Counted from the stretch's first letter, positions 26,355 to 35,443 are shown. The stretch is DNA of 64,000 nucleotides from Bacteroidota bacterium (GCA_016722375.1 JADKJG010000004.1:186001-250000); one strand, 5' to 3'. Translations and numbers: made by a program. The notes: generated by a model from the sequence alone, not told the origin.

Positions 26355-27370
26355 AGGCCAAAATAAGAAAGGACACCAGTAGGGTTCAAAAATGGAATGG
26401 CACTTCTAATATCTGTTCTAATTCCAGTTCTGAAGCCGTTAGTAAAGTTGTTAGTGAAAATCTCTTTTAACGACCTTGCTATACTGGGTGATGTGGGTTT
26501 GCCCCAATAATTTCCTCCTGATAGGTTTGTAACTCGTTTTACCGAAACCGATGTTGTTTTGAAATTTGTTTTCTTATTTGAAGGTACTGTAACAAAAGAA
26601 TAAGTAAATCTATTAGCATTGGATATGGCAAATCCATTTCGCCCTATTGAAATATTTCTTCCTGGAAAACCATTGGCAGAATAGATCATATCCCACAACA
26701 TCGGTACCTGTGCATTATCATTCCAATTTGTCTTACATTGAATAATGCCAATTTCAAGCTGATTGAAATCTCTTTCAGTTAAATAGTTGATCAAATCAAA
26801 ATTTATCTTCCCTTTTTTCGTAGGTGGTATTATCTGGCCATTATTCCCACTTACTTGCAACTGAGCTATTTCAGTATTGTATTCGACACTGTTTGGGAAT
26901 ACAATCAGTGTTATATCTGATTCTGTATTGCAGGCAATGTTGCCATAGTTTACGGTGATAGCGTCTTGAATGGGTTTAGGAACCAAGCTCATTTTTTTTA
27001 TAGCAACAATTCTGCTTCCCACAGTACAAAGATTTATATACCAACAAACTAGCGATTCCCACGCATTTCCTCCACCGGACAAAGAACTTTGACCCCTTCC
27101 AGTCCCTCCTGTTGTCTGAAAGATATATGATAAATTATCTCCTAAGTTTAGAATATCATTTTCTTTGTAATTCGGGCCAAGTAGGTTCATTATTTCGGGT
27201 TGCCATGCCTGTCTAATATTTTGCAGGTTACTTGTTGCAAATAACTTCTCAACCGCAATTTTTCTAAGCTCTTCGGGTATTGTATTATACATTTTGGAAG
27301 AAATTACATTTGGACTGTAAAATGCAAATATTGCATTTTGGACTTCTTGAAGTGCATATTTAGTCGGCAA
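26351..27370 (-). CDS. Probable type II restriction endonuclease
   Basis: 339 residues, not matched by name. Position and sequence point to the nuclease partner of the C5 methyltransferase, with which it overlaps tail to tail by four bases. GGGNAWESLVCWYINL supplies a conserved Glu in a helix. ESDITLIVFP gives an acidic residue on a strand, and EIGIIQCKTNWNDNAQ gives a Q-x-K, together resembling the PD-(D/E)XK nuclease core with Gln in place of the second acid. No methyltransferase or helicase motif is present, so a standalone type II enzyme is likely. The frame is intact, which matters because the methyltransferase is broken. Confidence 0.75.
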   Translation of the reverse strand: MPTKYALQEVQNAIFAFYSPNVISSKMYNTIPEELRKIAVEKLFATSNLQNIRQAWQPEIMNLLGPNYKENDILNLGDNLSYIFQTTGGTGRGQSSLSGGGNAWESLVCWYINLCTVGSRIVAIKKMSLVPKPIQDAITVNYGNIACNTESDITLIVFPNSVEYNTEIAQLQVSGNNGQIIPPTKKGKINFDLINYLTERDFNQLEIGIIQCKTNWNDNAQVPMLWDMIYSANGFPGRNISIGRNGFAISNANRFTYSFVTVPSNKKTNFKTTSVSVKRVTNLSGGNYWGKPTSPSIARSLKEIFTNNFTNGFRTGIRTDIRSAIPFLNPTGVLSYFGL

Positions 27371-27534
27371 AATCCCAAAACGGCCAATTAATCTCTTATA
27401 GCCCTCTTATAGTTCCATACTTGTTGCGCTAATTTCTGTAGGAATGGATTATGGAGAATATCCAGCTGTAGAGAATTATCTAGTTTAGCCACATGAGAGT
27501 AAAGGTTTTTAAAGCGTACCTTACCACAAGAATA

Positions 27535-27708
27535 ATGTTGCGCAGGTCTCGTATCGCCGTGCGCCTAGCCGCAGCACAGGCATTGAGCATTGCCGGGTAT
27601 GTCATCAACGCAAAACACGGCTGGATAGTGCGGGAGAATCAGGACGGCACCACGACCAAAATATCCCGATACAGAGATAAGCATCAACTTCCGGTTAAGC
27701 TTGACTAA
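27535..27708 (+). CDS. Small basic protein, 57 aa
   Basis: Begins MLRRSRIAVRLAAAQAL and continues with GWIVRENQDGTTTKISRY. I recall similar small proteins in Bacteroidota in which a basic helix is followed by NGWVVRENKDG, but no function is known. The ATG at 27535 is preferred over 27493, because the 14 residues before it are not family-like. It lies 164 bases beyond the nuclease gene start, on the opposite strand. Confidence 0.6.
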   Translation: MLRRSRIAVRLAAAQALSIAGYVINAKHGWIVRENQDGTTTKISRYRDKHQLPVKLD

Positions 27709-28150
27709 GTTCAATTTATGATACTGGATTAAGTTTCCAACTAAATCCAACCACCTTTGAAGTGTTTGCTTGAGTTTGCAAACCCAATTACCTGACAATA
27801 AAACAAATTCCCCCATCTCTCCAAACATTTCAAGTAGTTGCAATTGCATAATTGGCATTGCAATTGTCATGGTGGATAAGCCCGAAAAAAATGACAATTA
27901 AATGACACAAGGGATGCAATAATCTGAATACGCTTTTCGTTTATACAGTAAGCTACGAAAGAGCCAAATGGTTAAACGCAAAATGAATGATTATGAAACA
28001 GAGAAGCAAATAAATTTTCCGGACTAATTCTTCCGATAGGATTCTCCGGAACGGGTTAATGGCTCTCCGACTGTAAACGTGGGAGGATAAAGGCACCTAG
28101 TAATCACAGCCTTCGATGGCATTCATTTTTAATCTTTAAATACATGTTTT
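27709..28150. other. Intergenic region at the right end of the island
   Basis: About 440 bases without a convincing gene. It holds the right copy of the 13-bp direct repeat (27839-27851) and a second TGCAATTG just after it (27858-27866). The rest appears unstructured. Confidence 0.5.
27839..27851. repeat. 13-bp direct repeat, right copy
   Basis: TGCAATTGCATAA, identical to 23751-23763 and in the same orientation, 4.1 kb away across the restriction-modification genes. Confidence 0.4.
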
Positions 28151-28909
28151 ATGAAAACGGTAAAAAAGCGCTCACTAAAAATGAGACGTGAGCGCAATAA
28201 ATGTCGCGTAAACAGATTACGCAAACAAGGGGCGATGTTTGGTTTAATGTCTAGCCCTATATTCATCTTGGTATCTATTACTTATGCATTCAGAAAGTTG
28301 ACCAGTCCGGAAAAAACGCTGGCGCGCGTTCGCTTCCACCTCTTGAAGCTGGCGGGTAATGTCAATTTTCCGACGGTGAATCCTACCTTGGCAGATCTGC
28401 AATTGAAGGCAGACCAGTTGCAAGCTTTGATTGATGCCGCAAAAGGCGGAGATCATCTGCTGATTCTTCAACGCGATGTGGTGGAGGCAGAGGTCATCGA
28501 AATGATTCGCCTGCTTGGCTATGACATCCAGAAGCAAAGCAATGGCAATCGGGAGATGATTGAGAGCGCGGGTTTTGAAACCCGTAAACCCGGCACTCCA
28601 ACGGTGGCTCCAGATCAGGCCTTGGTCAAGAAGATCACCGCGCTGCACGGTGCCAAGGTGAAGCTGACCTGGACCAAGTTGACTGGTGCTAAAGTGATGT
28701 TGCTGGAGGTGAATACTAACCCTGGTTCGGGTATTTGGTACCAATGCGGTATTTCAGACAACATCTTTATCGTAATCGAGGGATTTCGGGCAGGTGCAGA
28801 GTATGTTTTTCTTGAATCGCAAGAGAAGTACTATTTCCGTTTGCGCGGCTGGAACCATGTTGACTTTGGCGATTTCAGCGAGACTGTAGATGCCGTTTGC
28901 ATCGAGTAG
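28151..28909 (+). CDS. FnIII-domain protein of unknown function, 252 aa
   Basis: A basic N-terminus (about 40 residues, many R and K) precedes LLKLAGNVNFPTVNPTLADL, which opens a helical region of about 95 residues (ALIDAAKGGDHLLILQRDVVEAEVIEMI as helices). A fibronectin type III-like fold follows from about residue 160 (KVKLTWTKLTGAKVMLLEV, YYFRLRGWNHVDFGDFS). It has the same arrangement as the 8945-9610 protein and is probably a distant paralogue. A terminator follows. Role unknown. Confidence 0.78.
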   Translation: MKTVKKRSLKMRRERNKCRVNRLRKQGAMFGLMSSPIFILVSITYAFRKLTSPEKTLARVRFHLLKLAGNVNFPTVNPTLADLQLKADQLQALIDAAKGGDHLLILQRDVVEAEVIEMIRLLGYDIQKQSNGNREMIESAGFETRKPGTPTVAPDQALVKKITALHGAKVKLTWTKLTGAKVMLLEVNTNPGSGIWYQCGISDNIFIVIEGFRAGAEYVFLESQEKYYFRLRGWNHVDFGDFSETVDAVCIE

Positions 28910-28937
28910 CAGCACTTTTTATTTGTTTCATGCTGCG

Positions 28938-28971
28938 GGCGCTCCCAATTTCGGGGAGCGCCTTTTTTTTA
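28938..28971 (+). terminator. Terminator after the FnIII gene
   Basis: Stem GGCGCTCCC / GGGAGCGCC with an AATTTC loop, followed by eight Ts. Confidence 0.9.
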
Positions 28972-29114
28972 TGTTTGTGCCTCGGAATAGGAAATTGGAG
29001 AGGGATGGAGGCAGATGCCCGATATATTTTCCATCTATCATATAAGATTATGAGCAAGAGGGATAGTGAGTTCCAACAAAAGGCTTTAAAATGCTAAAAA
29101 ATAGTCAATAAATA

Positions 29115-29145
29115 TTTGGAACTCTCTTAGTAACTACTATTTTTG
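29115..29145 (+). promoter_or_regulatory. Promoter of the infA-rplQ operon
   Basis: TTTG at 29115-29118, 19 bp, TATTTTTG at 29138-29145. This is a full match to the Bacteroidota consensus, 42 bases before the infA ATG. It shows that infA begins a transcription unit here. Confidence 0.8.
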
Positions 29146-29187
29146 CGTTCCCTTTTTAGGAGGGGTACGTGAATTCCCAAAGATTAA

Positions 29188-29406
29188 ATGGCAAAACAGG
29201 ACCTAATAGAGTAAGACGGAACCATCATTGAAGCATTAAGCAATGCGATGTTCCGTGTGAAATTAGAGAATGGACACGAATTGATAGCACATATTTCGGG
29301 AAAGATGAGAATGCACTATATCAAAATACTTCCCGATGACAAAGTGAAGTTGGAGATGAGTGCTTACGATTTGAATAAAGGAAGAATAACGTTCAGATAT
29401 AAATAA
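29188..29406 (+). CDS. infA: Translation initiation factor IF-1, with an in-frame stop at codon 9
   Basis: IF-1 binds the ribosomal A site during initiation and is essential. The frame from 29188 reads MAKQDLIE, then TAA at 29212-29214, then DGTIIEALSNAMFRVKLENG, HISGKMRMHYIKILP and GRITFRYK. Apart from codon 9 it is a complete 72-codon IF-1. The usual residue there is Gln, so one C-to-T change (CAA to TAA) explains it. No in-frame ATG lies between the stop and Met19. A sequencing error is the simplest explanation, unless a second infA copy exists elsewhere. It is followed by rpmJ. Confidence 0.9.
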
Positions 29407-29426
29407 AGAGTACAAAAAAAGGGGTC

Positions 29427-29543
29427 ATGAAAGTAAGAGCATCAGTAAAGAAAAGAAGTGTGGACTGCAAGATTGTTAGACGCAAGGGGGTAGTTTTTGT
29501 TATCAATAAAAAGAACCCCAAGTTCAAACAACGTCAGGGATAA
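29427..29543 (+). CDS. rpmJ: 50S ribosomal protein L36
   Basis: 38 residues: MKVRASVKKRSVDCKIVRRK and then VINKKNPKFKQRQG. It is basic, with the usual L36 ending. Only one Cys of the zinc ribbon is present (DCKIV), and the second Cys and His are replaced, so this is the zinc-free (C-minus) form. It lies between infA and rpsM in the standard order. Confidence 0.95.
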   Translation: MKVRASVKKRSVDCKIVRRKGVVFVINKKNPKFKQRQG

Positions 29544-29572
29544 TTCATTAAATCAAACCAATAAATTAAAGA

Positions 29573-29950
29573 ATGGCTAGAATATCAGGTGTAGATCTTC
29601 CGAAGAATAAAAGAGGAGTAATAGCTCTTACGTATATATATGGTGTCGGAAGAACCACAGCAGAAAAAATCCTTACGTCTAATGGTATCGACATTAACAT
29701 TAAGGTGAAGGACTGGAATGACGAGCAGGTTAACGGAATTATCCGCTTTATAGGCGATAACCTGAAGCTGGAGGGTGAATTGAGGGGAGATGTTCAACAA
29801 AACATCAAACGTTTGCAGGATATAGGTGCTTATCGTGGCATTCGCCATAGAAAAGGATTACCTCTTCGCGGTCAAAGAACCAAGACGAACGCTAGAACAA
29901 GAAAGGGTAAGAGAAAGACCGTCGCTAACAAAAAGATGGTTACTAAATAA
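29573..29950 (+). CDS. rpsM: 30S ribosomal protein S13
   Basis: Head protein of the small subunit that contacts the 50S through bridge B1. The 125 residues begin MARISGVDLPKNKRGVIALT and include the GAYRGIRHRKGLPLRGQRTK motif and a lysine-rich tail. The gene follows rpmJ and precedes rpsK in the alpha-operon order. Confidence 0.97.
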   Translation: MARISGVDLPKNKRGVIALTYIYGVGRTTAEKILTSNGIDINIKVKDWNDEQVNGIIRFIGDNLKLEGELRGDVQQNIKRLQDIGAYRGIRHRKGLPLRGQRTKTNARTRKGKRKTVANKKMVTK

Positions 29951-29974
29951 TAAATAAAGGACAGATCATTAAAG

Positions 29975-30394
29975 ATGGCAAAACAACAAACACCACAACA
30001 ACAATCGGCTGTAGCTAAGGCAAAAGCCAAAAAAAGGATTGTAAAAGTAGATTCTGAAGGCAAAGTCTTTATCAATGCTACTTTCAATAACATCATCATC
30101 ACCTTTACCAACATGAGCGGACAAACCATCAGTTGGGGGTCTGCCGGTCGTGTGGGCTTCAGAGGTTCTAAGAAAAACACACCTTATGCGGCGCAGATGG
30201 CTTGTACAGAAGCGGCCAAGGTAGCCCATGAAGCAGGCTTAAGAAAAGTAGAGGTATTTGTTAAGGGGCCAGGTGGCGGTCGCGAATCAGCTATGAGGAC
30301 CATCTTCACTAGTGGTATTGAAGTAACCATTATTAATGATACCACACCGATACCTCACAACGGCTGTCGTCCTCCTAAGAAGAGAAGAGTATAA
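29975..30394 (+). CDS. rpsK: 30S ribosomal protein S11
   Basis: Platform protein near the E site. The 139 residues have a lineage-typical Q- and A-rich N-terminal tail, then NATFNNIIITFTNMSG and the conserved GPGGGRESAMRT and DTTPIPHNGCRPPKKRRV. It lies 24 bases after rpsM. Confidence 0.97.
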   Translation: MAKQQTPQQQSAVAKAKAKKRIVKVDSEGKVFINATFNNIIITFTNMSGQTISWGSAGRVGFRGSKKNTPYAAQMACTEAAKVAHEAGLRKVEVFVKGPGGGRESAMRTIFTSGIEVTIINDTTPIPHNGCRPPKKRRV

Positions 30395-30460
30395 AAGTAG
30401 GCGGATAGCGGTTGACAGTTCGCAGAATAAATAATTAAAAAGAAAATTGAGTAAGCAATT

Positions 30461-31066
30461 ATGGCAAGATATATAGGACCTACCACCAAAATAGCCCGTA
30501 AATTCGGGGATGCGATTTTTGGTAGCGATAAGTACTTTGATAAGAGAAGTTATCCTCCTGGGCAGCACGGTGTTTCGAAGAAGCGAAAAACAGCTTCTGA
30601 ATATGCTATTCAGTTGTTGGAGAAGCAAAAGGCAAAATATACTTATGGTTTATTGGAGCGCCAGTTCCGCAACTTGTTTGAAAAAGCAGCCCGTAAGAAG
30701 GGGGTAACCGGTACCAATTTGTTTAAGTTGTTGGAAGCCAGACTAGACAATACGCTGTATCGTTTAGGCTTTGCTGCCTCTCGTTCACAGGCCCGTCAGT
30801 TAGTCACTCACAAACACGTGGTGGTAAACGATCAGGTGGTAAGTATCCCGTCTTTCACTTTAAAGCCCGGCGATAAAGTAGGCCTTCGCGAAAGATCTAA
30901 GAACCTGAGCGTGGTTCAGGAAGCCATTGCTAAAAAAGGTAAGAAATTTAACTGGTTGGTAGTGGACGAAAAAAATGTACAAGGAACCTTTTTGGAATTT
31001 CCTGAAAGAGAACAAATACCGGAAAACATCAATGAACAGCTAATCGTAGAGTTGTATTCCAAGTAA
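30461..31066 (+). CDS. rpsD: 30S ribosomal protein S4
   Basis: Primary 16S-binding and assembly protein; in many bacteria it also represses its own operon. The 201 residues begin MARYIGPTTKIARKFG and carry the S4 RNA-binding domain (LEARLDNTLYRLGFAASRSQ). The zinc-binding cysteines of some S4 forms are absent. It lies in order between rpsK and rpoA. Confidence 0.97.
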   Translation: MARYIGPTTKIARKFGDAIFGSDKYFDKRSYPPGQHGVSKKRKTASEYAIQLLEKQKAKYTYGLLERQFRNLFEKAARKKGVTGTNLFKLLEARLDNTLYRLGFAASRSQARQLVTHKHVVVNDQVVSIPSFTLKPGDKVGLRERSKNLSVVQEAIAKKGKKFNWLVVDEKNVQGTFLEFPEREQIPENINEQLIVELYSK

Positions 31067-31122
31067 GCATTTTTGACCCGATTTTTGCTAATCATTTTTC
31101 AAAAAATAAATCCAGATAAACT

Positions 31123-32115
31123 ATGACCATTTTAAATTTTCAAAAGCCGGAAAAAATCACGCTCCAAAAGGCAAATGATTTTGAAGGAATTTTTGAATTC
31201 AAACCTCTCGAGCCCGGCTTTGGGGTAACTATTGGTAATGCGCTTCGCAGAGTATTACTTTCTTCTTTAGAAGGATATGCGATTAGCGGAATCAAAATCT
31301 CTGGTGTGAATCATGAGTTCTCTACCATCAAAGGAGTTATTGAAGACGTGACCGAAATCGTGCTGAACCTAAAGCAGGTGCGTTTGAAAAAGGTGATGGA
31401 TGATGAAAACCCTACCGACAAAATATATATTGCACTGAAAAACCAACAGTCTTTCCGTGCTGAGCATATTGAGAAACATACCAATGTTTATCAGGTATTA
31501 AATCCTGACTTAGTGATTTGCAACATGGAAGGAAATGTGAATCTAGAGTTGGAATTGACGATCAGCAAAGGTCGCGGATATGTACCGGCTGATGAAAACT
31601 CTAAAGAGCATCCTATTGGATTTATTCCGGTAGATGCTATTTATACTCCAGTAAAGAACGTGAAATATGCTGTAGAGCCTTTCCGTGTAGAACAGCGCGT
31701 GGATTTTGAAAAGTTGGTACTTGAAGTGAGCACTGATGGAACGATTCATCCGGAGGATGCGGTGAAGCAAGCATCACGTATTTTAATTCAGCACTTGATG
31801 TTGATTACGGATGAATATATTTCTTTTGATTCTCCAACATCTGGTCAAACTGAAATGGTGGACGAGCATTTACTACACATGCGCAAGTTGCTTAAAACTC
31901 CTCTTGAAGATTTAGATCTTTCGGTTCGTGCCTTCAACTGTTTGAAAGCGGCAAAAATAGAGTCGTTGGAAGAGTTAGTTCAATTTAATACCAACGACTT
32001 GTTGAAATTCCGCAACTTTGGCAAGAAGAGTTTGGTGGAAATTGAAGCATTATTGCATGAAAAAGGATTGAGTTTTGGAATGCACTTGGAGAAATACAAA
32101 CTCCACGAGAATTAA
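31123..32115 (+). CDS. rpoA: RNA polymerase subunit alpha
   Basis: Scaffold of the core polymerase. The N-terminal assembly domain has FKPLEPGFGVTIGNALRRVLLSS with GYAISGIKI, and the C-terminal domain (from about residue 255) has two helix-hairpin-helix motifs with LSVRAFNCLKAAKIESLEEL and FGKKSLVEIEALL. The 330-residue length is normal. Confidence 0.98.
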   Translation: MTILNFQKPEKITLQKANDFEGIFEFKPLEPGFGVTIGNALRRVLLSSLEGYAISGIKISGVNHEFSTIKGVIEDVTEIVLNLKQVRLKKVMDDENPTDKIYIALKNQQSFRAEHIEKHTNVYQVLNPDLVICNMEGNVNLELELTISKGRGYVPADENSKEHPIGFIPVDAIYTPVKNVKYAVEPFRVEQRVDFEKLVLEVSTDGTIHPEDAVKQASRILIQHLMLITDEYISFDSPTSGQTEMVDEHLLHMRKLLKTPLEDLDLSVRAFNCLKAAKIESLEELVQFNTNDLLKFRNFGKKSLVEIEALLHEKGLSFGMHLEKYKLHEN

Positions 32116-32146
32116 TCATTGAATAGAATATAGAAATTAGAACGTC

Positions 32147-32659
32147 ATGAGACACGGAGATAAAGTAAATAACCTAGGCAGAAAAACAGCCCATCGTCAT
32201 GCCCTGATGATGAATTTGGGAGTGGCGCTTATAACCCACAAAAGAATCTTCACTACATTAGCTAAGGCCAAGGCTTTGAGAGGATATGTAGAGCCGATGA
32301 TTACGCGTAGCAGAGAAAACACCACGCATAACCGCCGTACGGTTTTCAGTTCGTTGGAAGATAAGAATGCCATTACAGAACTGTTCAATGTCATTGGACC
32401 TAAAGTTGGCGAGCGTCCCGGAGGATACACCCGTATTATTAAGACAGGTTTTCGTCCAGGTGATGCGGCTGAAATGGCTATGATTGAACTAGTTGATTTC
32501 AACGAGATATATACGCAGAACAAGAACGCCGGTAAAGCTGCAGAACCTAAGAAAAGAACTCGTCGCGCCGGAACTACCAAGAAGGCAGCTGTTACGAAGA
32601 AGACAACTAAAACTAAGGCCGATGCTGAAGAAAGCACGGAAACAGAAGCTGCTGAATAG
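32147..32659 (+). CDS. rplQ: 50S ribosomal protein L17
   Basis: Begins MRHGDKVNNLGRKTAHRHAL, the universal L17 start, and keeps GPKVGERPGGYTRIIKTG. The core of about 120 residues is followed by a 50-residue tail rich in K, T, A and E, common in Bacteroidota L17. It is the last gene of the operon and is followed by a strong terminator. Confidence 0.97.
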   Translation: MRHGDKVNNLGRKTAHRHALMMNLGVALITHKRIFTTLAKAKALRGYVEPMITRSRENTTHNRRTVFSSLEDKNAITELFNVIGPKVGERPGGYTRIIKTGFRPGDAAEMAMIELVDFNEIYTQNKNAGKAAEPKKRTRRAGTTKKAAVTKKTTKTKADAEESTETEAAE

Positions 32660-32679
32660 TTATTCTATATTTTATTAAA

Positions 32680-32720
32680 TAAAGAGCCCGTGAAAAATAA
32701 TGATTCACGGGCTCTTTTAT
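32680..32720 (+). terminator. Terminator after rplQ
   Basis: Stem AAAGAGCCCGTGAA / TTCACGGGCTCTTT. It works towards the right for the ribosomal operon and may also serve the minus-strand phosphorylase gene. Confidence 0.9.
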
Positions 32721-32776
32721 TGTCTGCCTTTTCTACGACATGGTTAATGAAGCCATTAATAGTAACAATATGGAGG

Positions 32777-33655
32777 TTAAGCAATCTCCGTAGTGATAAT
32801 CTCCAGTGCTTCCTCAATCATCCGGTTTATTAACTTTTTATGATTGTGCGCGAACTTCTGATTAATACGGTTGGCAATAATTGCGTTGACTGAAAGACAT
32901 TCATGCCCGAGTAACTTACCCAACCCGTATATACCTGCGGTTTCCATTTCGAGATTTGTAATACGAAAATGTGGATGATGAAAGCGGTTGAGAGTATATA
33001 CAAAATCAGCGAACTCCGGCTCTAATCTCAATCTTCTTCCTTGTGGCGCATAAAACCCGGAAGCAGTAACGGTAGTGCCTTTTGGAAAATACTTTTCAAA
33101 ACGTTGTAACAGTTTAGTACCTGCACCGGCGAAATAGGGTTTAATCTTTCCAAAGTACGGGTTTATGTAACTTGCAAAGGCTTCGAGATACACGGTTTCC
33201 TGAATAGAATTTTCAAGAGGATAGAAGTGCATCAGATTGTCCATGCCAATGGCTGCTTCGGAAATAAGAATGCTGCCCACTTCTATTTCCTCATTTACTG
33301 AACCTGATGTGCCGAGGCGGATGATATTTAATGAAGTTAGGGCTTCCTTAACGGTGCGGTTTTCAAAATCAATATTGACCAACGCGTCTAATTCATTCAA
33401 GGCAATATCTATGTTGTCTGTACCCATTCCAGTGGAAAGCACCGTCAATCTTTTGTTGTTGAGGAGTCCGGTATGCGTTACAAACTCGCGGTGGTGGCCT
33501 TTATATTGAATAGAGTCAAAATGCTTGCTTACATCTTTTACACGTGCGGGGTCGCCCACAGTGATAATGGTATCTGCCAGTTCATCAGGCTTTAAATCTA
33601 GATGGTAAATGCTGCCATCCGGGTTTATTAGTAGTTCTGAATCAGGAATTCTCAT
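32777..33655 (-). CDS. Nucleoside phosphorylase, uridine phosphorylase-like
   Basis: Phosphorolytic nucleoside salvage enzyme of the PNP/UDP superfamily, about 292 residues. The phosphate site is VGDPARVKDV, GTSGSV is the conserved loop, and NLEMETAGIYGL carries the Glu-Met-Glu that holds the ribose. The length and the LGHECLSVNAIIANR region suggest the uridine phosphorylase branch, but the base specificity is not certain. It starts six bases after the metallopeptidase gene on the same strand. Confidence 0.88.
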   Translation of the reverse strand: MRIPDSELLINPDGSIYHLDLKPDELADTIITVGDPARVKDVSKHFDSIQYKGHHREFVTHTGLLNNKRLTVLSTGMGTDNIDIALNELDALVNIDFENRTVKEALTSLNIIRLGTSGSVNEEIEVGSILISEAAIGMDNLMHFYPLENSIQETVYLEAFASYINPYFGKIKPYFAGAGTKLLQRFEKYFPKGTTVTASGFYAPQGRRLRLEPEFADFVYTLNRFHHPHFRITNLEMETAGIYGLGKLLGHECLSVNAIIANRINQKFAHNHKKLINRMIEEALEIITTEIA

Positions 33656-33661
33656 AAATAA

Positions 33662-35443
33662 TTAAAAGGTTTTAACCCATTTGAAAGTACCGGAAATATA
33701 TTTGTTGCGGACATAGACCACATACATCCCGGCAGATAAAAAGGGATTGGAATAGGTATAAGTGTTTGAGAAGAAAGCATCCTTTGAATGAGATAATTGT
33801 TTTGCGCCGTCCAGCGAATAAATATCTACTTGAACGGGTTCTCCAGCATCTGAAGAAGAAGTAAGGGTGAAAGAATATCCATCCTGAATGAAATGAAATC
33901 CACCAGAGGAACCATCGGTAGATTCACCGACAGATGAAATACCGCAAGGGTTAGAACGGAAAGCCAGAAGTCCTCGTTCATACAACCTTTTGAATATTGC
34001 ACAATAGTTTGCGCCATTGTTTAGAATGGTATCCATGCTGATGAGCAGTTGTGCGGCATCAGTCATGGAGATATTTTGGGCATAATTATAATGCGATTCT
34101 AGAATCAGCCTATCCATGATGTCTCGACCAAGATCTGTGTTCAGTTGGAATAAAGTAGAAGACCAAATTTCCGCATCCCGGTAAATACTAGAATAACTCA
34201 TATCGTTGGGATAATGCTTTGTTGAATTTACCAAACGCCCATTCCAAAATTCATTATGACCATCCCAGTTGAATACCCACTCTTCTTTGAAAGTATTGAT
34301 GCTACGGGAATATGCAGCAGCAAGATAATCTCCTAAACCTTCATCAAGCGACGTGCGTTCATATCCCACATTGCTCGCCGGAGAAGCATTGTCTGATATG
34401 AAGTGTCCATATTCATGAATAATCACATCGGCATCCTGCGCATCAGGCACGCCTCCGGTTCCAAAGTAAATACGCGGCGGACTCTGACTGGATGAGAAAA
34501 AGGACTGGTCGGCACCGTAAGCAGCATGAGTATCCATGTTCACACGTACATTGGCACAAGTAAATCCCATGCCGGCTACATAATCTCTGAAGCGGTTGGC
34601 ATGGTAGAAGGCATTGACGTCTTCTAATCCTGTATTGGGTCGGCTATAATTAAATTGAGGAAGTGTACTGGTAGCTGGTGCTACATTTGGCGTATCAAAA
34701 TCGCTGATGATTACATAAGGACCTTCAAGTGTAAATTTTACTCCGTCAAAGTTTGTTTTGAAGTTTACGGTTTGTAATTGAGATTCAATCCAGGGGGCAT
34801 TGGCATTGTTATTATGCTTATATATTGTATTGGTGTCGTATAACTTCCCGGCAGTTGTCAATGGGTCGGGGTTAAATACTCTACCGCTTACGGTTGAGTC
34901 AGGTACGGCACTGCTGTACATGCGTGTGTCTCGTTCGTATAATATTTCATTAGCAGTTTGAATGATTTCCTTAAATGGACTTGTAGGGTGTATATAGGCT
35001 AGTACTGGTTCCCCAGAGCGAGGATGAAATGCTATAATGGATTGTTCATTTGCTGTTTCAGTATTTAGTCTCCAGCCTTGTGTAGAATATGAATTGTCGA
35101 AAATTGAGAGGATTAGATTTTGCTTATTCGTATTCACCTTTACTTCGGATTGATAGACCGGAACACCTGAAAATGTTTGGTGGAAAGAATAGTGATATCC
35201 ACCGAGGCTTTCGTGACGGTAATTCAAAACAAGATTACTTCTAGCGTCGTTTAGTGTAGCCAAATAGGAAAGTAGGAACTGATGGATGGTTTCAGTAGTA
35301 TTTTTTCCCTCAAAATGAATTTGATCGAATGAGCTTTTACAGGGAAGTTGACGATAGGCAGTCATTGTTCCCGATGGTGTATTTTTTTGTGAGCTTAGAT
35401 TTAGACCAACAATAAGAGAAACAATCAGTGCGAAGTATTTCAT
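33662..35443 (-). CDS. Secreted zinc metallopeptidase with T9SS sorting domain
   Basis: 593 residues from the ATG at 35443; the open frame extends further upstream but runs into the exporter gene and lacks a signal peptide there. A signal peptide (MKYFALIVSLIVGLNLSSQ) is followed by a propeptide-like region (HESLGGYHYSFHQTFSGVPVYQSEV, FTP-like). The catalytic part has VIIHEYGHFIS (HEXXH) and LDEGLGDYLAA with the third ligand Glu, as in M4/M36 gluzincins. The last 75 residues (VDIYSLDGAKQL, AGMYVVYVRNKY) look like a type IX secretion C-terminal sorting domain, so the enzyme is probably sent to the cell surface. Confidence 0.88.
   Translation of the reverse strand: MKYFALIVSLIVGLNLSSQKNTPSGTMTAYRQLPCKSSFDQIHFEGKNTTETIHQFLLSYLATLNDARSNLVLNYRHESLGGYHYSFHQTFSGVPVYQSEVKVNTNKQNLILSIFDNSYSTQGWRLNTETANEQSIIAFHPRSGEPVLAYIHPTSPFKEIIQTANEILYERDTRMYSSAVPDSTVSGRVFNPDPLTTAGKLYDTNTIYKHNNNANAPWIESQLQTVNFKTNFDGVKFTLEGPYVIISDFDTPNVAPATSTLPQFNYSRPNTGLEDVNAFYHANRFRDYVAGMGFTCANVRVNMDTHAAYGADQSFFSSSQSPPRIYFGTGGVPDAQDADVIIHEYGHFISDNASPASNVGYERTSLDEGLGDYLAAAYSRSINTFKEEWVFNWDGHNEFWNGRLVNSTKHYPNDMSYSSIYRDAEIWSSTLFQLNTDLGRDIMDRLILESHYNYAQNISMTDAAQLLISMDTILNNGANYCAIFKRLYERGLLAFRSNPCGISSVGESTDGSSGGFHFIQDGYSFTLTSSSDAGEPVQVDIYSLDGAKQLSHSKDAFFSNTYTYSNPFLSAGMYVVYVRNKYISGTFKWVKTF

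Noticed and set aside
27565..27897. Minus-strand frame over the small basic gene
   Set aside because: Overlaps the better-supported 57-aa gene and is not protein-like.
29188..29406. Reassignment of TAA to Gln as explanation of the infA stop
   Set aside because: TAA ends many intact genes in the window, including rpmJ and rplQ neighbours, so it is a normal stop here.
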